Below are positions 9,227 to 18,538 of a DNA stretch of 64,000 bases, piece after piece. Below the pieces are notes generated by a model, which did no database searches, had not been told where the DNA came from, and saw only the letters and a program-made list of their open reading frames with translations. A program made the translations under genes and the position numbers. Numbering within the stretch: position 1 is the stretch's first letter; each line of letters begins with the position of its first letter. Source of the DNA: Dactylosporangium aurantiacum (GTDB lineage: Bacteria; Actinomycetota; Actinomycetes; Mycobacteriales; Micromonosporaceae); NCBI RefSeq assembly GCF_000716715.1, contig NZ_JNYJ01000029.1:1-64000 (forward strand). The letters are read 5' to 3'.

Positions 9227-12200
9227 CTATCGCTGTCTGGTCGCGGCACGGAGCCGGGCACCGGCGAGGAGCGCCACACCGGTGAGGGCGAGGACGGACG
9301 CCGCCCAGGCGGCGGCGACCGGGAGCGGTGACGGCCAGATCGGCACCGGGAAGGTGCCGGGGTCGTCGGTGAACACCGGAAGATGTTCGCGCACCAGGAG
9401 CCAGCTTGCCAGAGCCGCGAACGGTCCGATGACCGCCGCCGTGCCGACGAGCGCCAGGTACCCGTTGGCCGACGCGTCCCGGCGGGCGACGCCCTGCGCC
9501 CGCAGCGCCCGCAGCTCCCCGCGGCGGCGCTGCCGGTCCAGGGCGGTGACGAGCCACAGGGCGCCGCCGGCGAGCAGCACCGCGAGGCCCGCGGCCAGCT
9601 CGTGGAAGCGCAGCGCGACCGCCGGCCCCTGCTCGTCCAGCGCGGCGCGGCGCGGCCCGAGCCGCTGGTCGGACATGACCACGAGGCCCTGCGCCGCGAC
9701 GCGGTCCAGGATGTCGGCGGGCGCTCGGTCGTTGAGCCAGATCTGCGGCTGCAGCGTGTCGCCGCCGCCGCTGGAGATGCGGTCGATGTACTCGAGGTCG
9801 ACGAGGCCGCCGCGCACCCCCATCCGCGGGATCTGCCCCACCTCGCCGTCGACCTTGACGGAGACCCTGGTCTGGTCGAAGCCGGACATGTGGTCGCCGA
9901 TGCCGGCGGTGCGCGCCATGACGACGGGCAGCGGCGAGGGGAAGTCGGTCGGCAGGAGGCGGAACGCGACGTCGGCGCCCTTGTAGTTGGACACCTCCAT
10001 GCGCAGCCCGTCGCCGATGAGGTCGAGGTCGGGCACGATCAGCCGGGGGCCGGGGGTCTCCGGGACGCGCCACTCGCCGGCGGTGCCGAAGGTGGTGAGC
10101 CGCTCCCCGCGCTGGGTCATGCCGTGCAGGGTGATCGTGGCGTCGAAGCCGCGCCCCTCCGGCTGGCTGATCTGCAGCGCGGCGAAGCGGCACCCGTTCA
10201 CGCACATCGGCAGGTTTCTCGTGTACGTGTGCCGCCCCAGCTGCGGCGCGCCGAAGTCGACCTCGCCGACGGTGGAGCCGTCCAGCGGCACCGCCACGAC
10301 GACGAACCGGACGCGGAAGGCGTCGACGAGCTTGTCGACGGTGATGTCGATCGACACGTCCTTGTTGTCGACGATGAGGCTGTCGCGTGCCACGTCGGGC
10401 CGCAGCGCGGCGGCGGCCTCCGCGGCGGTGAGGTGCGGGTCGTTCCACAGCGCGACCCGGGCGAGGCGCGAGGAGTCCACCGCGAGCATCGGCGGCACGC
10501 CGGAGTCGTCCGGCGGCGGCAGCATCGCCGTGGCCATGGCGAAGTCGCCGGCCGGGTCGATCGCCCGGACCTTGCCGAGCAGCTGGGTGCGGCCGACCGG
10601 CTCGACGGTGAGGACCCGGTCGGCGCCCTGCTCCACCCGGATGCGGGTGTCGCGGTTGTCGTCGGAGGCGGTCGCCGCGGTCGTCGCGAAGCACGCCAGG
10701 GCGACCGCGACCACGAACAGGGCGAGGATCCGCTGGCTGCCGGGGCGGCGGGCCATCGCGTACGCGGCGAGCGTCGGGCCGATCCGGCCGCGGCGCAGGG
10801 CCCGCCGGCCGCTGCGCTCGGCGAGCGGCAGCACGCCGCGGGCGGCGAGCAGGCCGAACGCGATGACGACCAGGGACGGGCCGAAGACCGCGAAGCCGGT
10901 CAGGCCGCCGTCGCCCTCGCGCAGCTGCAGCACGGCGACGACGGCGAGGACGACCACGGCGACCTCGAAGACCGGCGCGCCCCAGCGCGACAGCCGGCTG
11001 GGCACGTTGCGCAGCAGGTCGATGGTCCGCTTGGCGAGCTCGGCGCGCTGGGCGAGCACCGCGGCGAGGACGGCGCCGACCAGCGCGACCACCGCCCAGC
11101 GGTTGGCGCCGGCGGACAGCGGGACGTCGCCGCTGCTGCTCAGCAGCAGCCAGGCGGCGAAGCGGACCAGGTAGTGGCCGAGCAGGAAGCCGGCGGCGCC
11201 GCCGAACAGGATCGGCACGATGCTCTCGCCGGCGGCGAGCCACCAGCGGCGCGGGAACGTGGCGCCGCGCAGCGACAGCAGCCCGAGCTCGAGCCGGCGT
11301 TCGGCGGTGGCCGACGCGACCGCGACGAACAGCACGAACCAGCACAGCAGCACCAGCGGCACCGCGGCGACCGGCACCACCTGCGCGACGAGGCTGCGGT
11401 TGCGCTCGATCCGCTGCAGCAGCTGCGGCAGGTCGGCCTTCACCGTCGGCGCCCCGGACAGCCCGACCAGCTGCGACCGGCCGCTCTCCACGGCGGCGTT
11501 GACCGCGGCCAGGCTCTCGCCGGTGATCGCGCCGTGGTCGATCACCACGTCGAGGGCCTGCTTCTCGGTGACCCGCTCGACCGACTCCAGCGTGAGCCGG
11601 CCGGCCAGGATCGGCGCGGTGACGAGCCGGTCGGAGGGGCGCTCGTCGAAGTAGTCGAAGTCGGCCCAGTACTGCTCGGTCTTGTCCAGCGGCTCGTAGA
11701 CGCCGACGACGGTCATCGTGCCGAACGCGCCGGTGGGCATCCACTCGCGGCCCTCGGCGTCGTACGCGCCGGCGGCGACCTCCAGCGTGCCGCCGACCTT
11801 GGTCTTGAGCTGGTCCATGCTCTGCCGGTTGAGCACGATCTCGCTCTGGCTGATGAAGCAGCGGCCCTCGATGAGGCGCACGTGCGCGCACGCGTCGTCG
11901 CGGTACACCATCCGCGGCGCGACCGGCTCGACGCCCGGCGTGGCGCTCTGCACGTACGTGTTGAACTCGACGCTGAAGACCGAGCTGAACCCGGGGAAGG
12001 TGAACACCTTCGGCACCAGGTCCTCGAACGCGCGGTCGCCCGCCTTGGCGTCGCGGCGCGCCTGCACCACCAGCTCGGCGACGGGCGCGGCCTCGACCTC
12101 GCTCGCCACCACGGCACGGTCGGCCGTGGCGACGTAGACGGGCGCGCTGACCGCGGCCGCCATGGCGAACATCGCCAGCACGAAGGCGGTGACCGCCTGC

Positions 12201-12241
12201 CCGGGACGGGCCCGGATCATCGACAGCACGAGACTGATCAC
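9227..12241 (-). CDS. FtsX/MacB-like ABC permease with large extracytoplasmic domains
   Basis: A 1004-residue membrane protein. TM1 (about residues 15-38) is followed by a long extracytoplasmic domain, a block of TM helices (about residues 330-560, including LVLLCWFVLFVAVASA), a second large extracytoplasmic domain, and a C-terminal TM group (about 880-1000). This is a duplicated FtsX layout. Cysteines C118 and C128 (ACAHVRLIEGRC) and a second pair near residue 680 (MCVNGCRF) recur in the two paralogous permeases here and probably form disulfides. The start is GTG 12241, preceded by GGAGGTGACGCC; an upstream ATG at 12346 gives a non-membrane N-terminus that matches no paralogue. The gene directly precedes the ATPase gene at 9212. 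Confidence 0.88.
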   Translation of the reverse strand: MISLVLSMIRARPGQAVTAFVLAMFAMAAAVSAPVYVATADRAVVASEVEAAPVAELVVQARRDAKAGDRAFEDLVPKVFTFPGFSSVFSVEFNTYVQSATPGVEPVAPRMVYRDDACAHVRLIEGRCFISQSEIVLNRQSMDQLKTKVGGTLEVAAGAYDAEGREWMPTGAFGTMTVVGVYEPLDKTEQYWADFDYFDERPSDRLVTAPILAGRLTLESVERVTEKQALDVVIDHGAITGESLAAVNAAVESGRSQLVGLSGAPTVKADLPQLLQRIERNRSLVAQVVPVAAVPLVLLCWFVLFVAVASATAERRLELGLLSLRGATFPRRWWLAAGESIVPILFGGAAGFLLGHYLVRFAAWLLLSSSGDVPLSAGANRWAVVALVGAVLAAVLAQRAELAKRTIDLLRNVPSRLSRWGAPVFEVAVVVLAVVAVLQLREGDGGLTGFAVFGPSLVVIAFGLLAARGVLPLAERSGRRALRRGRIGPTLAAYAMARRPGSQRILALFVVAVALACFATTAATASDDNRDTRIRVEQGADRVLTVEPVGRTQLLGKVRAIDPAGDFAMATAMLPPPDDSGVPPMLAVDSSRLARVALWNDPHLTAAEAAAALRPDVARDSLIVDNKDVSIDITVDKLVDAFRVRFVVVAVPLDGSTVGEVDFGAPQLGRHTYTRNLPMCVNGCRFAALQISQPEGRGFDATITLHGMTQRGERLTTFGTAGEWRVPETPGPRLIVPDLDLIGDGLRMEVSNYKGADVAFRLLPTDFPSPLPVVMARTAGIGDHMSGFDQTRVSVKVDGEVGQIPRMGVRGGLVDLEYIDRISSGGGDTLQPQIWLNDRAPADILDRVAAQGLVVMSDQRLGPRRAALDEQGPAVALRFHELAAGLAVLLAGGALWLVTALDRQRRRGELRALRAQGVARRDASANGYLALVGTAAVIGPFAALASWLLVREHLPVFTDDPGTFPVPIWPSPLPVAAAWAASVLALTGVALLAGARLRAATRQR

Positions 12242-12326
12242 GGCGTCACCTCCGCTGCGCTCCGGCGCCGCCGTGATCCAAGACTGCGCCGATGATGCCC
12301 GGCCCCTCCACTGCGCTCCGGACCGG

Positions 12327-15290
12327 TCATGGTGCGCTCCATCCATCGGCGAAGTACGGCAGGACGTCGCCGACGTAGGCGCGGATGAGCACGGCGAGCA
12401 GGACCCCGGTGACCAGGGAGACGCCGACGAGGATGAGGTACCCCTCGACGGCCACGCGCTGCACGACGCGCGCCGGCGCGCCCTGGATCCGCATCGCGGC
12501 CAGCTCGCGGGCGCGCGGCCGGCGTTCGACGGCGGCGACCACGAAGGCCGCGCCCACCGCGAGCGCCACCCCGAGGACCGCCGACAGCAGCATGAACTGC
12601 AGGGTCAGCGGCGGGCCGAAGGACGCGTACCGGGCGGCGGTGTCCTCGATGGACTCCTCGCCGAGCACGATCAGCCCGCGGGCCTCCAGCCGGGCGCGCA
12701 GGTCGGACGGCGCGCCGGGGGCGATCCAGACCTGCATCGACTCGCCCGCGCCGAAGTCGGCGCCGAGCCGGTCGGCGTACTCGAGGTCGGCGAGCACCCC
12801 CTGCTCGCCGAGGCGTGGCAGGCGGGTCGCGGCGCCGGCGACGTGCTCGGCGATCGACGCCGAGCCGTACGTGACGCGCTGGTCACCGGCGATGCGGCTC
12901 TGCAGCTTCCGGGCCCGGATGGTGGCCAGCGGCGCGGGCGTGTCGACCGGGTAGACGCCGGCGTCGGCGGCGGGGCCGGGCCGGATCGGCGCGACCCGCA
13001 GCAGCAGCCCGCCGCCGGTCGGCGTCACGATGAGGTTCGGTGGCGCCGGTGACACGGCCAGCCGCCACCGGGAGCGGTCCGCGAGGGAGTCGGTGGTCAC
13101 CGCGGGGCGGCCGTCCGACAGGCCGCGGACGGTGACCTCGATGCCGGGCCGGGCGGCGAAGAAGACCTTCTGCTCCAGGGTGCTCTGCGTGATGGCCAGG
13201 GAGCTGAGCCGGCAGCCGGGCGCCGTTGCGCAGGCCGGGACCGGCGCCTTGAGCACCGCGGCGCCCTCCTGCAGCGGGCCGACCCGGGCGACGACGCGGT
13301 TGCCGGCCGGGTCGGCGAGCACCGCCTCGAAGAACAGCGTGCGGCCCCGCTCGACCGCGGTGACGCGCACGTCCAGGTCGAAGGCCAGCTCCCCACCGGT
13401 GATCATGATCGGGTCGGGGGCCGGCGGGTGCAGCGCCGCGGCGGCCTGCCTGGCGCCCATCCCGTACTCGGGCCGCCACGCCGCGACGGCGGGCAGGCGC
13501 GGCGCGTCGACGAGCAGGACCCGGTCCTGGCCGGAGCGCAGCGACTGGACCGCCGCCATCGCGTACCGGCCGGACTCGTCGGCGGCGCGGACCGCCTGGA
13601 GCAGGGCGAGCCGGTTCTCGGCGCGGACGGTGAGCACCCGGTCGGCGCCGACCTCCAGCTCGGCGCGGGTGTGCCCGGCGCGCTTGCCGGCGTCCCAGGT
13701 GACGTACGACGTGCCGAGCAGCGCCACCGTCACGATCATGAGTGCGGCGAGCCGGTGCACGCCGGGCCGGCGGGCCAGGTAGATCGCGGTGAGCGCGCGG
13801 GCCGGCCGGCCGTGCCGCAGCGCCCCCTCGACCAGCCGCCCGGCGACGGCGGTGATCGCGCGGGACGCGACCAGGGCACCGGCGAGCGCGGCGAGGCCCG
13901 GCGCCAGCAGCGCGAGCCCCGCGGCGTCGCCGGAGGCGCGGTGCCTCACCTGGTACAGGGCGATCCCGGCGACGATGACGAGCACCAGGTCGAACAGGTC
14001 ACGCCACGCCCGGGCCTTGCCCGGGGTCTGGCGCAGCAGCTCCGCGACGCTCGCCCCGAGCGAGCGCCGCTCGGCGAGCATGGCGGCGGCCAGGGCGCCG
14101 AGGACGGCGACCACGACCGCCTGCAGGGACAGCGCGGTAGCCTGCCGCACCACCGTCGCGTCCTTGATCGTGCCGGTGACCGAGGTCGCCACAAGGTAGC
14201 CCAGCGGCAGCCCGACCAGCGCGCCGGCCAGCATCGGCACCGCGCTCTGCCCGCCGATGAGCGCCCAGGTGCGCCCGCGGGTGGCGCCGCGCAGCTTGAC
14301 CAGGCCGACGTCCGGACGGCGTTCCTCGCCGGTGTACTTGACCGCCAGGTACAGCGCGAACCAGCACAGCAGCAGCAGCTGGAACGCGCCGACGGGGACG
14401 CCGAGGCCGACCAGCTGCCGGTCGCGCTCGACCCGGTCGACGGTGGCGTAGAGGCTGGTGTACATGGTCAGCCGGTTGTTGGCGGCCTTGACCGACGCCG
14501 CGTCGAGGAAGGCGCGGACCTCCGACGGGGAGTTGTCGACGAACAGCTCCGGCTCGGCGACCATGTCGACGATCGTGCGGATCTGGGAGGGGCGCAGCTT
14601 GTCGAACACGGCCGGGCCGACCAGCACCGCGTCGTCGACGGGCTCGGTGATCTCCGGCGGCGCGCCGACCGGCAGGTCCGCCGCGATCAGCAGGGCGTTG
14701 CTGGTCCAGAACGGGTCGAGCGGGTCGAGCGGCCGGTAGATGCCGGTGACGGTGAACTGCTCCACCCCCACGCCGGAGGTCGCGTCGAAGGTGATCGGGT
14801 CGCCGGGCTTCGCGCCCAGCCAGCGGGCGGTGCGGTAGCTCAGCATCACCTCGTCGGCGCCGGTGGCGCAGCGGCCCTCGATCCTGGCCTTCTCGCAGGC
14901 GCCGGTGCGCAGGGTGAGCGGCGAGTCGGTCTCCCGCTTCACGCCCCGGGTCGCGCCGTTGTCCTGCGCCGTGGCCGCGATCAGCGACCCCTCGACGTAC
15001 GCCTGCGTGTAGCTGACGAACCCGCCGAGCTCCACGACGGAGGCGGTGAGCGCGGCGGTCGCCTCCAGCTGGGCGGCGATGTCGCCCTCCGCGGGACCCT
15101 GCCCGACCGTCTCCAGGGACCGCTCCTGAATCGGCGCGGCCTCCACGTGGCGGGTCGCGATACCCTCCGTGGACGCCAGGACGTACCAGGGCGCGGCGGC
15201 CGCGGCGGCCGCGGCGAGCGTGCTCAGCAGCAGCAGCGTCACCGCCTGCGCCCGCCGGGCCCGCAACGCTGCGAGCACGAGTGCCAGCAA
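12327..15290 (-). CDS. FtsX/MacB-like ABC permease, paralogue of the neighbouring permease
   Basis: About 987 residues with the same layout as the permease at 9227-12241: an N-terminal TM helix (ALRARRAQAVTLLLLSTLAA), an extracytoplasmic domain, a TM block containing FQLLLLCWFALYLAV, a second extracytoplasmic domain, and C-terminal TMs (FMLLSAVLGVALAVGAAFVV and following). Both cysteine pairs are conserved (GACEKARIEGRC and CATAPGCRL). I chose TTG 15290 because it follows GGGGGAGGGG and aligns with the paralogue's N-terminus; an in-frame TTG at 15311 is the longer alternative. The two permeases probably form a heterodimer served by the ATPase at 8340-9212. A stretch of 83 bp separates it from the isobutyryl-CoA-mutase-type gene upstream, so it may share that transcript. 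Confidence 0.86.
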   Translation of the reverse strand: MLALVLAALRARRAQAVTLLLLSTLAAAAAAAAPWYVLASTEGIATRHVEAAPIQERSLETVGQGPAEGDIAAQLEATAALTASVVELGGFVSYTQAYVEGSLIAATAQDNGATRGVKRETDSPLTLRTGACEKARIEGRCATGADEVMLSYRTARWLGAKPGDPITFDATSGVGVEQFTVTGIYRPLDPLDPFWTSNALLIAADLPVGAPPEITEPVDDAVLVGPAVFDKLRPSQIRTIVDMVAEPELFVDNSPSEVRAFLDAASVKAANNRLTMYTSLYATVDRVERDRQLVGLGVPVGAFQLLLLCWFALYLAVKYTGEERRPDVGLVKLRGATRGRTWALIGGQSAVPMLAGALVGLPLGYLVATSVTGTIKDATVVRQATALSLQAVVVAVLGALAAAMLAERRSLGASVAELLRQTPGKARAWRDLFDLVLVIVAGIALYQVRHRASGDAAGLALLAPGLAALAGALVASRAITAVAGRLVEGALRHGRPARALTAIYLARRPGVHRLAALMIVTVALLGTSYVTWDAGKRAGHTRAELEVGADRVLTVRAENRLALLQAVRAADESGRYAMAAVQSLRSGQDRVLLVDAPRLPAVAAWRPEYGMGARQAAAALHPPAPDPIMITGGELAFDLDVRVTAVERGRTLFFEAVLADPAGNRVVARVGPLQEGAAVLKAPVPACATAPGCRLSSLAITQSTLEQKVFFAARPGIEVTVRGLSDGRPAVTTDSLADRSRWRLAVSPAPPNLIVTPTGGGLLLRVAPIRPGPAADAGVYPVDTPAPLATIRARKLQSRIAGDQRVTYGSASIAEHVAGAATRLPRLGEQGVLADLEYADRLGADFGAGESMQVWIAPGAPSDLRARLEARGLIVLGEESIEDTAARYASFGPPLTLQFMLLSAVLGVALAVGAAFVVAAVERRPRARELAAMRIQGAPARVVQRVAVEGYLILVGVSLVTGVLLAVLIRAYVGDVLPYFADGWSAP

Positions 15291-15373
15291 GGCCCCTCCC
15301 CCGTCGGTCAAGGTCGTTCGTAGGTAGACCAGCCGGGGGAGGCACCGGTTGCATTGCGATCAGGTAACGCGGT

Positions 15374-17047
15374 CTAGAAGCGGGCGGGCTCCCGGTAGAT
15401 GCCCCATTCGTCCTTGAGTGCCCCGCAGATCTCGCCGAGCGTCGCCTCCGCCCGGCACGCGTCCAGCATCGACGGGATCATGTTGCCGCCGGTACGCGCG
15501 ACCGCCACCATCTCCTCGAGCCGCCGCCGCACCAGGTCGTTGTCGCGCTCGGTGCGCCGGGTGGCGAGCAGCTTGTTCTGCTCGATCTCGACCTCGTGGG
15601 AGACCCGCAGGATGTCCAGGTCCCGGGTCAGCGAGCCGGTGTGCACGTTGACGCCGACGACCCGCTTGTCGCCCTTCTCCAGGGCCTGCTGGTAGACGAA
15701 GGCGCTGTCGGCGATCTCCGACATGAACCAGCCGTCCTCGATGCCGCGCAGGATGCCGGCGGTGATCGTGCCGTCGCCGCCCATGTCCCGGATGCGCTGG
15801 AAGATCGCCTCCGCCTCGGCCTCGATGCGGTCGGTGAGGGCCTCGACGTACCAGGATCCGCCGAGCGGGTCGGCGACATTGGTGACGCCGGTCTCCTCCA
15901 TCAGCACCTGCTGCGTGCGCAGGGCGATCTCGGCGGCCTCGTCGGTGGGCAGCGCGAGGGTCTCGTCCAGCGCGTTGGTGTGCAGCGAGTTGGTGCCGCC
16001 GAGAACCGCGCTGAGCGCCTCGACCGCGGTGCGGACCACGTTGTTGTACGGCTGCTGCGCGGTCAGCGACACCCCGGCGGTCTGCGTGTGGAACTTGAGC
16101 CACAGGGCCTTCTCGCTGGTGGCGCCGTACACGTCGCGCAACCACCTGGCCCAGATCCGCCGCGCGGCGCGGAACTTGGCGATCTCCTCGAAGAAGTCGA
16201 TGTGCGCGTCGAAGAAGAAGCTCAGCCCCGGCGCGAACCGGTTGACGTCCAGCCCGCGCGACAGGCCCAGCTCCACGTACCCGAAGCCGTCGGCGAGGGT
16301 GTAGGCGAGCTCCTGCGCGGCGGTCGCGCCGGCCTCGCGGATGTGGTAGCCGGAGACGGACAGCGGCTTGTAGCGCGGGATCTGCGTGCCGCAGTACTCC
16401 ATCAGGTCGCCGATGAGGCGCAGGTGCGGCTCGGGCGGGAAGAGCCACTCCTTCTGCGCGATGTACTCCTTGAAGATGTCCGTCTGCAGGGTGCCGTCCA
16501 GCCCGCGCAGGTCGGCGCCCTGGCGCTCGGCGGCCACCAGGTACATGCAGAAGACCGGGACCGCCGGGCCGGAGATCGTCATGCTCGTGGTGACGTCGGC
16601 GAGCGGGATGCCGTCGAAGAGCACGTCCATGTCGGCGGCGGAGTCGATGGCCACGCCGCAGTGGCCGACCTCGCCGAGGGACTGCGGGTCGTCGGAGTCG
16701 CGCCCCATCAGCGTGGGCATGTCGAAGGCGACGGAGAGCCCGCCACCGCCGGCGCCGAGCAGCATCTTGTAGCGGGCGTTGGTCTGCTGGGCGTTGCCGA
16801 AGCCGGAGAACTGCCGGATCGTCCAGGTGCGGCCGCGGTAACCGGTCGCGTACAGCCCCCGGGTGTACGGGAACTCGCCCGGCCAGCCGATGCGCTCGAA
16901 GCCGGGCACGTCGGCGCCCTCGGGCGGCCCGTAGACCGGGTCGACCCGGGCCCCGGACAGGGTGGTGAAGTCGGCGTCGCGCTTGCGGGCCTCGTCGTAG
17001 CGGCGCTGCCAGCGGGCGCGGCCCTCGGCGATGTCGTGGGCGTCCAT
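15374..17047 (-). CDS. icmA: Isobutyryl-CoA mutase large subunit (IcmA-type), B12-dependent acyl-CoA mutase
   Basis: The 557-residue large (substrate-binding TIM-barrel) subunit of an adenosylcobalamin acyl-CoA mutase, without a fused cobalamin domain. Isobutyryl-CoA mutases are distinguished from methylmalonyl-CoA mutases by Phe and Gln at two substrate-pocket positions (Phe80/Gln198 in Streptomyces IcmA; Tyr89/Arg207 in the methylmalonyl enzyme). Counting from ATG 17047 gives F80 in WTIRQF and Q198 in [10 protein letters not shown], so the n-butyryl/isobutyryl-CoA interconversion is the best call. The start has AGGAG about 12 bp upstream; an upstream GTG at 17089 is less likely. The B12-binding small subunit is not in the window. 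A possible operator lies at 17109-17124. A role with Ccr, thiolase and MeaB in butyryl-CoA/methylmalonyl-CoA supply is inferred. Confidence 0.88.
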   Translation of the reverse strand: MDAHDIAEGRARWQRRYDEARKRDADFTTLSGARVDPVYGPPEGADVPGFERIGWPGEFPYTRGLYATGYRGRTWTIRQFSGFGNAQQTNARYKMLLGAGGGGLSVAFDMPTLMGRDSDDPQSLGEVGHCGVAIDSAADMDVLFDGIPLADVTTSMTISGPAVPVFCMYLVAAERQGADLRGLDGTLQTDIFKEYIAQKEWLFPPEPHLRLIGDLMEYCGTQIPRYKPLSVSGYHIREAGATAAQELAYTLADGFGYVELGLSRGLDVNRFAPGLSFFFDAHIDFFEEIAKFRAARRIWARWLRDVYGATSEKALWLKFHTQTAGVSLTAQQPYNNVVRTAVEALSAVLGGTNSLHTNALDETLALPTDEAAEIALRTQQVLMEETGVTNVADPLGGSWYVEALTDRIEAEAEAIFQRIRDMGGDGTITAGILRGIEDGWFMSEIADSAFVYQQALEKGDKRVVGVNVHTGSLTRDLDILRVSHEVEIEQNKLLATRRTERDNDLVRRRLEEMVAVARTGGNMIPSMLDACRAEATLGEICGALKDEWGIYREPARF

Positions 17048-17108
17048 CGGGTGTCGGCGCTCCTCGGGTGATCGGGGTGTCCGTCTCACCGTCGATGGTA
17101 GGCGCTTC

Positions 17109-17124
17109 CTGAACGATCGCTAAG
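17109..17124. promoter_or_regulatory. Putative acyl-CoA regulon operator, upstream of icmA
   Basis: CTGAACGATCGCTAAG, an imperfect palindrome with a CGATCG core, 62 bp before the icmA start. Close variants occur upstream of the thiolase, ccr and 3-hydroxyacyl-CoA dehydrogenase genes. It resembles TetR-type operators in size and symmetry; the regulator is not in the window. Confidence 0.5.
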
Positions 17125-17171
17125 GAGGGTGGGACAACTCCCACCCTCCGCGACGCTGTGACGCCCCGGCG

Positions 17172-17816
17172 CTACGCGGCCGACGCGGCCGCCGACTCGG
17201 GCAGCGTGTCGCTCACGTGCACGTCGTCCACGACGATGTCCACGGACGTGACCTCGAGCCCCAGCAGATTCTCCACCGCGCCGATGACGTTGGCGCGGAC
17301 CTTCTCCGCGACGGAGTAGAGCACGAAGCCGTACTCGATCACGAGGGTGACCCGCACGGCGGCGCTGCGGCCCTCCAGGCGGACCTGCACGCCGCGGTTG
17401 CCGCTCTCGCGCTCCTCGCCGTCGCCGAGGCCGATCCGGTCGCGGACCGAGGCGAAGACCCGGGCGACGTCGCCGCCGAGGTCGTAGACGCCGGGCACCT
17501 CCCGCGCGGCGATGCCGGCGATCTTCTCGACCACCTCGTCGGCGATGGTGGTGGTGCCCCGCTCGGCGGTGAGCTCGGCGCTGTTGCGCAGCCGGTCGAC
17601 GACCTGGGCGGCGATCCGGCCGGACGCGGCGGCGGTCGTCGAGGCCAGCTCACCGACCCGGTCGGCGGCGTCGGAGGCGAAGGCGCCGACCCGCTCGGCG
17701 GTGGTGCCCGCCACGGAACCCGGGGCGGCGGGCTCGACGGACAGCGCGTCGCCGGTCATGTCGGGGTCGTCCACATCGGTGCGTTGCGCGGGGATGCCCG
17801 CGGTCACCTCGGTCAT
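17172..17816 (-). CDS. Asp23/Gls24-family envelope stress response protein
   Basis: A 214-residue protein. The N-terminal ~80 residues are Ala/Thr-rich and helical. The Asp23/Gls24 domain follows at about residues 85-205: TIADEVVEKIAGIAAREVPGV, then RVTLVIEYGFVLYSVAEKVRANV and SVDIVVDDVHV. Family members are abundant cytoplasmic, often membrane-associated proteins linked to alkaline or cell-wall stress in Firmicutes; in actinobacteria they are common and poorly characterised. ATG 17816 has a good GGGGAGGAG ribosome site. It sits between an ABC ATPase gene (18538-17888, 71 bp upstream) and icmA, and may belong to the ABC transcript. No catalytic residues are expected. Confidence 0.85.
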   Translation of the reverse strand: MTEVTAGIPAQRTDVDDPDMTGDALSVEPAAPGSVAGTTAERVGAFASDAADRVGELASTTAAASGRIAAQVVDRLRNSAELTAERGTTTIADEVVEKIAGIAAREVPGVYDLGGDVARVFASVRDRIGLGDGEERESGNRGVQVRLEGRSAAVRVTLVIEYGFVLYSVAEKVRANVIGAVENLLGLEVTSVDIVVDDVHVSDTLPESAAASAA

Positions 17817-17887
17817 TGCTGCTCCTCCCCTGGGTCGGTGGCCGAGCGCGAGCGTACCCGCGCCTGGCCACCGCAGGCAGGGTCCGT

Positions 17888-18538
17888 TCAGCGGACCAGC
17901 TGGGCCACCCCGTCGGAGAGGTGCAGCTCCCGGTCGCAGGCGGCGGCGGCCTCCGGGTCGTGCGTGGCGAAGACGACCGCCGCGCCCCGGCGGGCCTCCT
18001 CCTGCAGCAGCTCCATGACCTTCTGCCGGTTGGTGGAGTCCAGCTCGCTGGTCACCTCGTCGGCGAGCACCACGTCACCGTGCAGGGCCAGCCCGCGGGC
18101 GATCGCGGTGCGCTGCTGCTGGCCGCCGGAGAGCTCCTCGACCAGCTGGTCGGCCTGGCCGGCGAGGCCGAGCCGCTCCAGCGAGGACACGGTCGCCCGC
18201 CGGGCGTCCGCCGGTGCCGCACCGCCGGCGATCATCGCCACCTGGATGTTCTCCTGCGCGGTCAGGATCGCGGCGAGCCCGTTGTCCTGCGGGATCAGCA
18301 CGACCTTCTCCGCCACGGCGTGGTCACGGTCCCGCAGCGGCGTGCTGTCGACGGCCACGACCCCGGCGGCGGGGCGCAGCAGACCCGCCATCGCCCACAG
18401 CAGCGTCGTCTTGCCGGCCCCGGACGGGCCGGTGACGGCGAGGATCTGCCCCGGCGAGACGACCACCGACACGTCGCGCAGCACCGGGTGGTCGCGCTCG
18501 TACGCCACCGTGACGCCGTCGACCGTCAACGTCTTCAC
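17888..18538 (-). CDS. ABC transporter ATP-binding protein, second ATPase of the upstream exporter operon
   Basis: A 216-residue ATPase consisting of the core domain only. Walker A is GPSGAGKTT (about residues 38-46), the Q-loop is LIPQDN, the signature is the canonical LSGGQQQR, Walker B is VVLADEVTSELD and the switch histidine lies in FATHD. The GTG start at 18538 overlaps the stop of the preceding ATPase gene by 4 bp (GTGA), and GGAGG lies 7 bp upstream. Together with the ATPase at 18535-19404 and the permease at 19401-22442 it forms a tightly coupled three-gene unit: two ATPases that could act as a heterodimer with one duplicated permease. The canonical signature here against a variant signature in its partner would suit an asymmetric ATPase pair. 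Substrate unknown. Confidence 0.9.
   Translation of the reverse strand: MKTLTVDGVTVAYERDHPVLRDVSVVVSPGQILAVTGPSGAGKTTLLWAMAGLLRPAAGVVAVDSTPLRDRDHAVAEKVVLIPQDNGLAAILTAQENIQVAMIAGGAAPADARRATVSSLERLGLAGQADQLVEELSGGQQQRTAIARGLALHGDVVLADEVTSELDSTNRQKVMELLQEEARRGAAVVFATHDPEAAAACDRELHLSDGVAQLVR

Noticed and set aside
9383..12295. 970-codon plus-strand ORF opposite an ABC permease
   Set aside because: Same composition artefact: the product is His/Arg/Gly/Asp-rich without domains; the opposite strand encodes a conserved permease.
15300..17172. Cobalamin riboswitch near the B12-dependent mutase
   Set aside because: The gaps on both sides are short and show no B12-box-like sequence; the operator-like palindrome explains the upstream region better.
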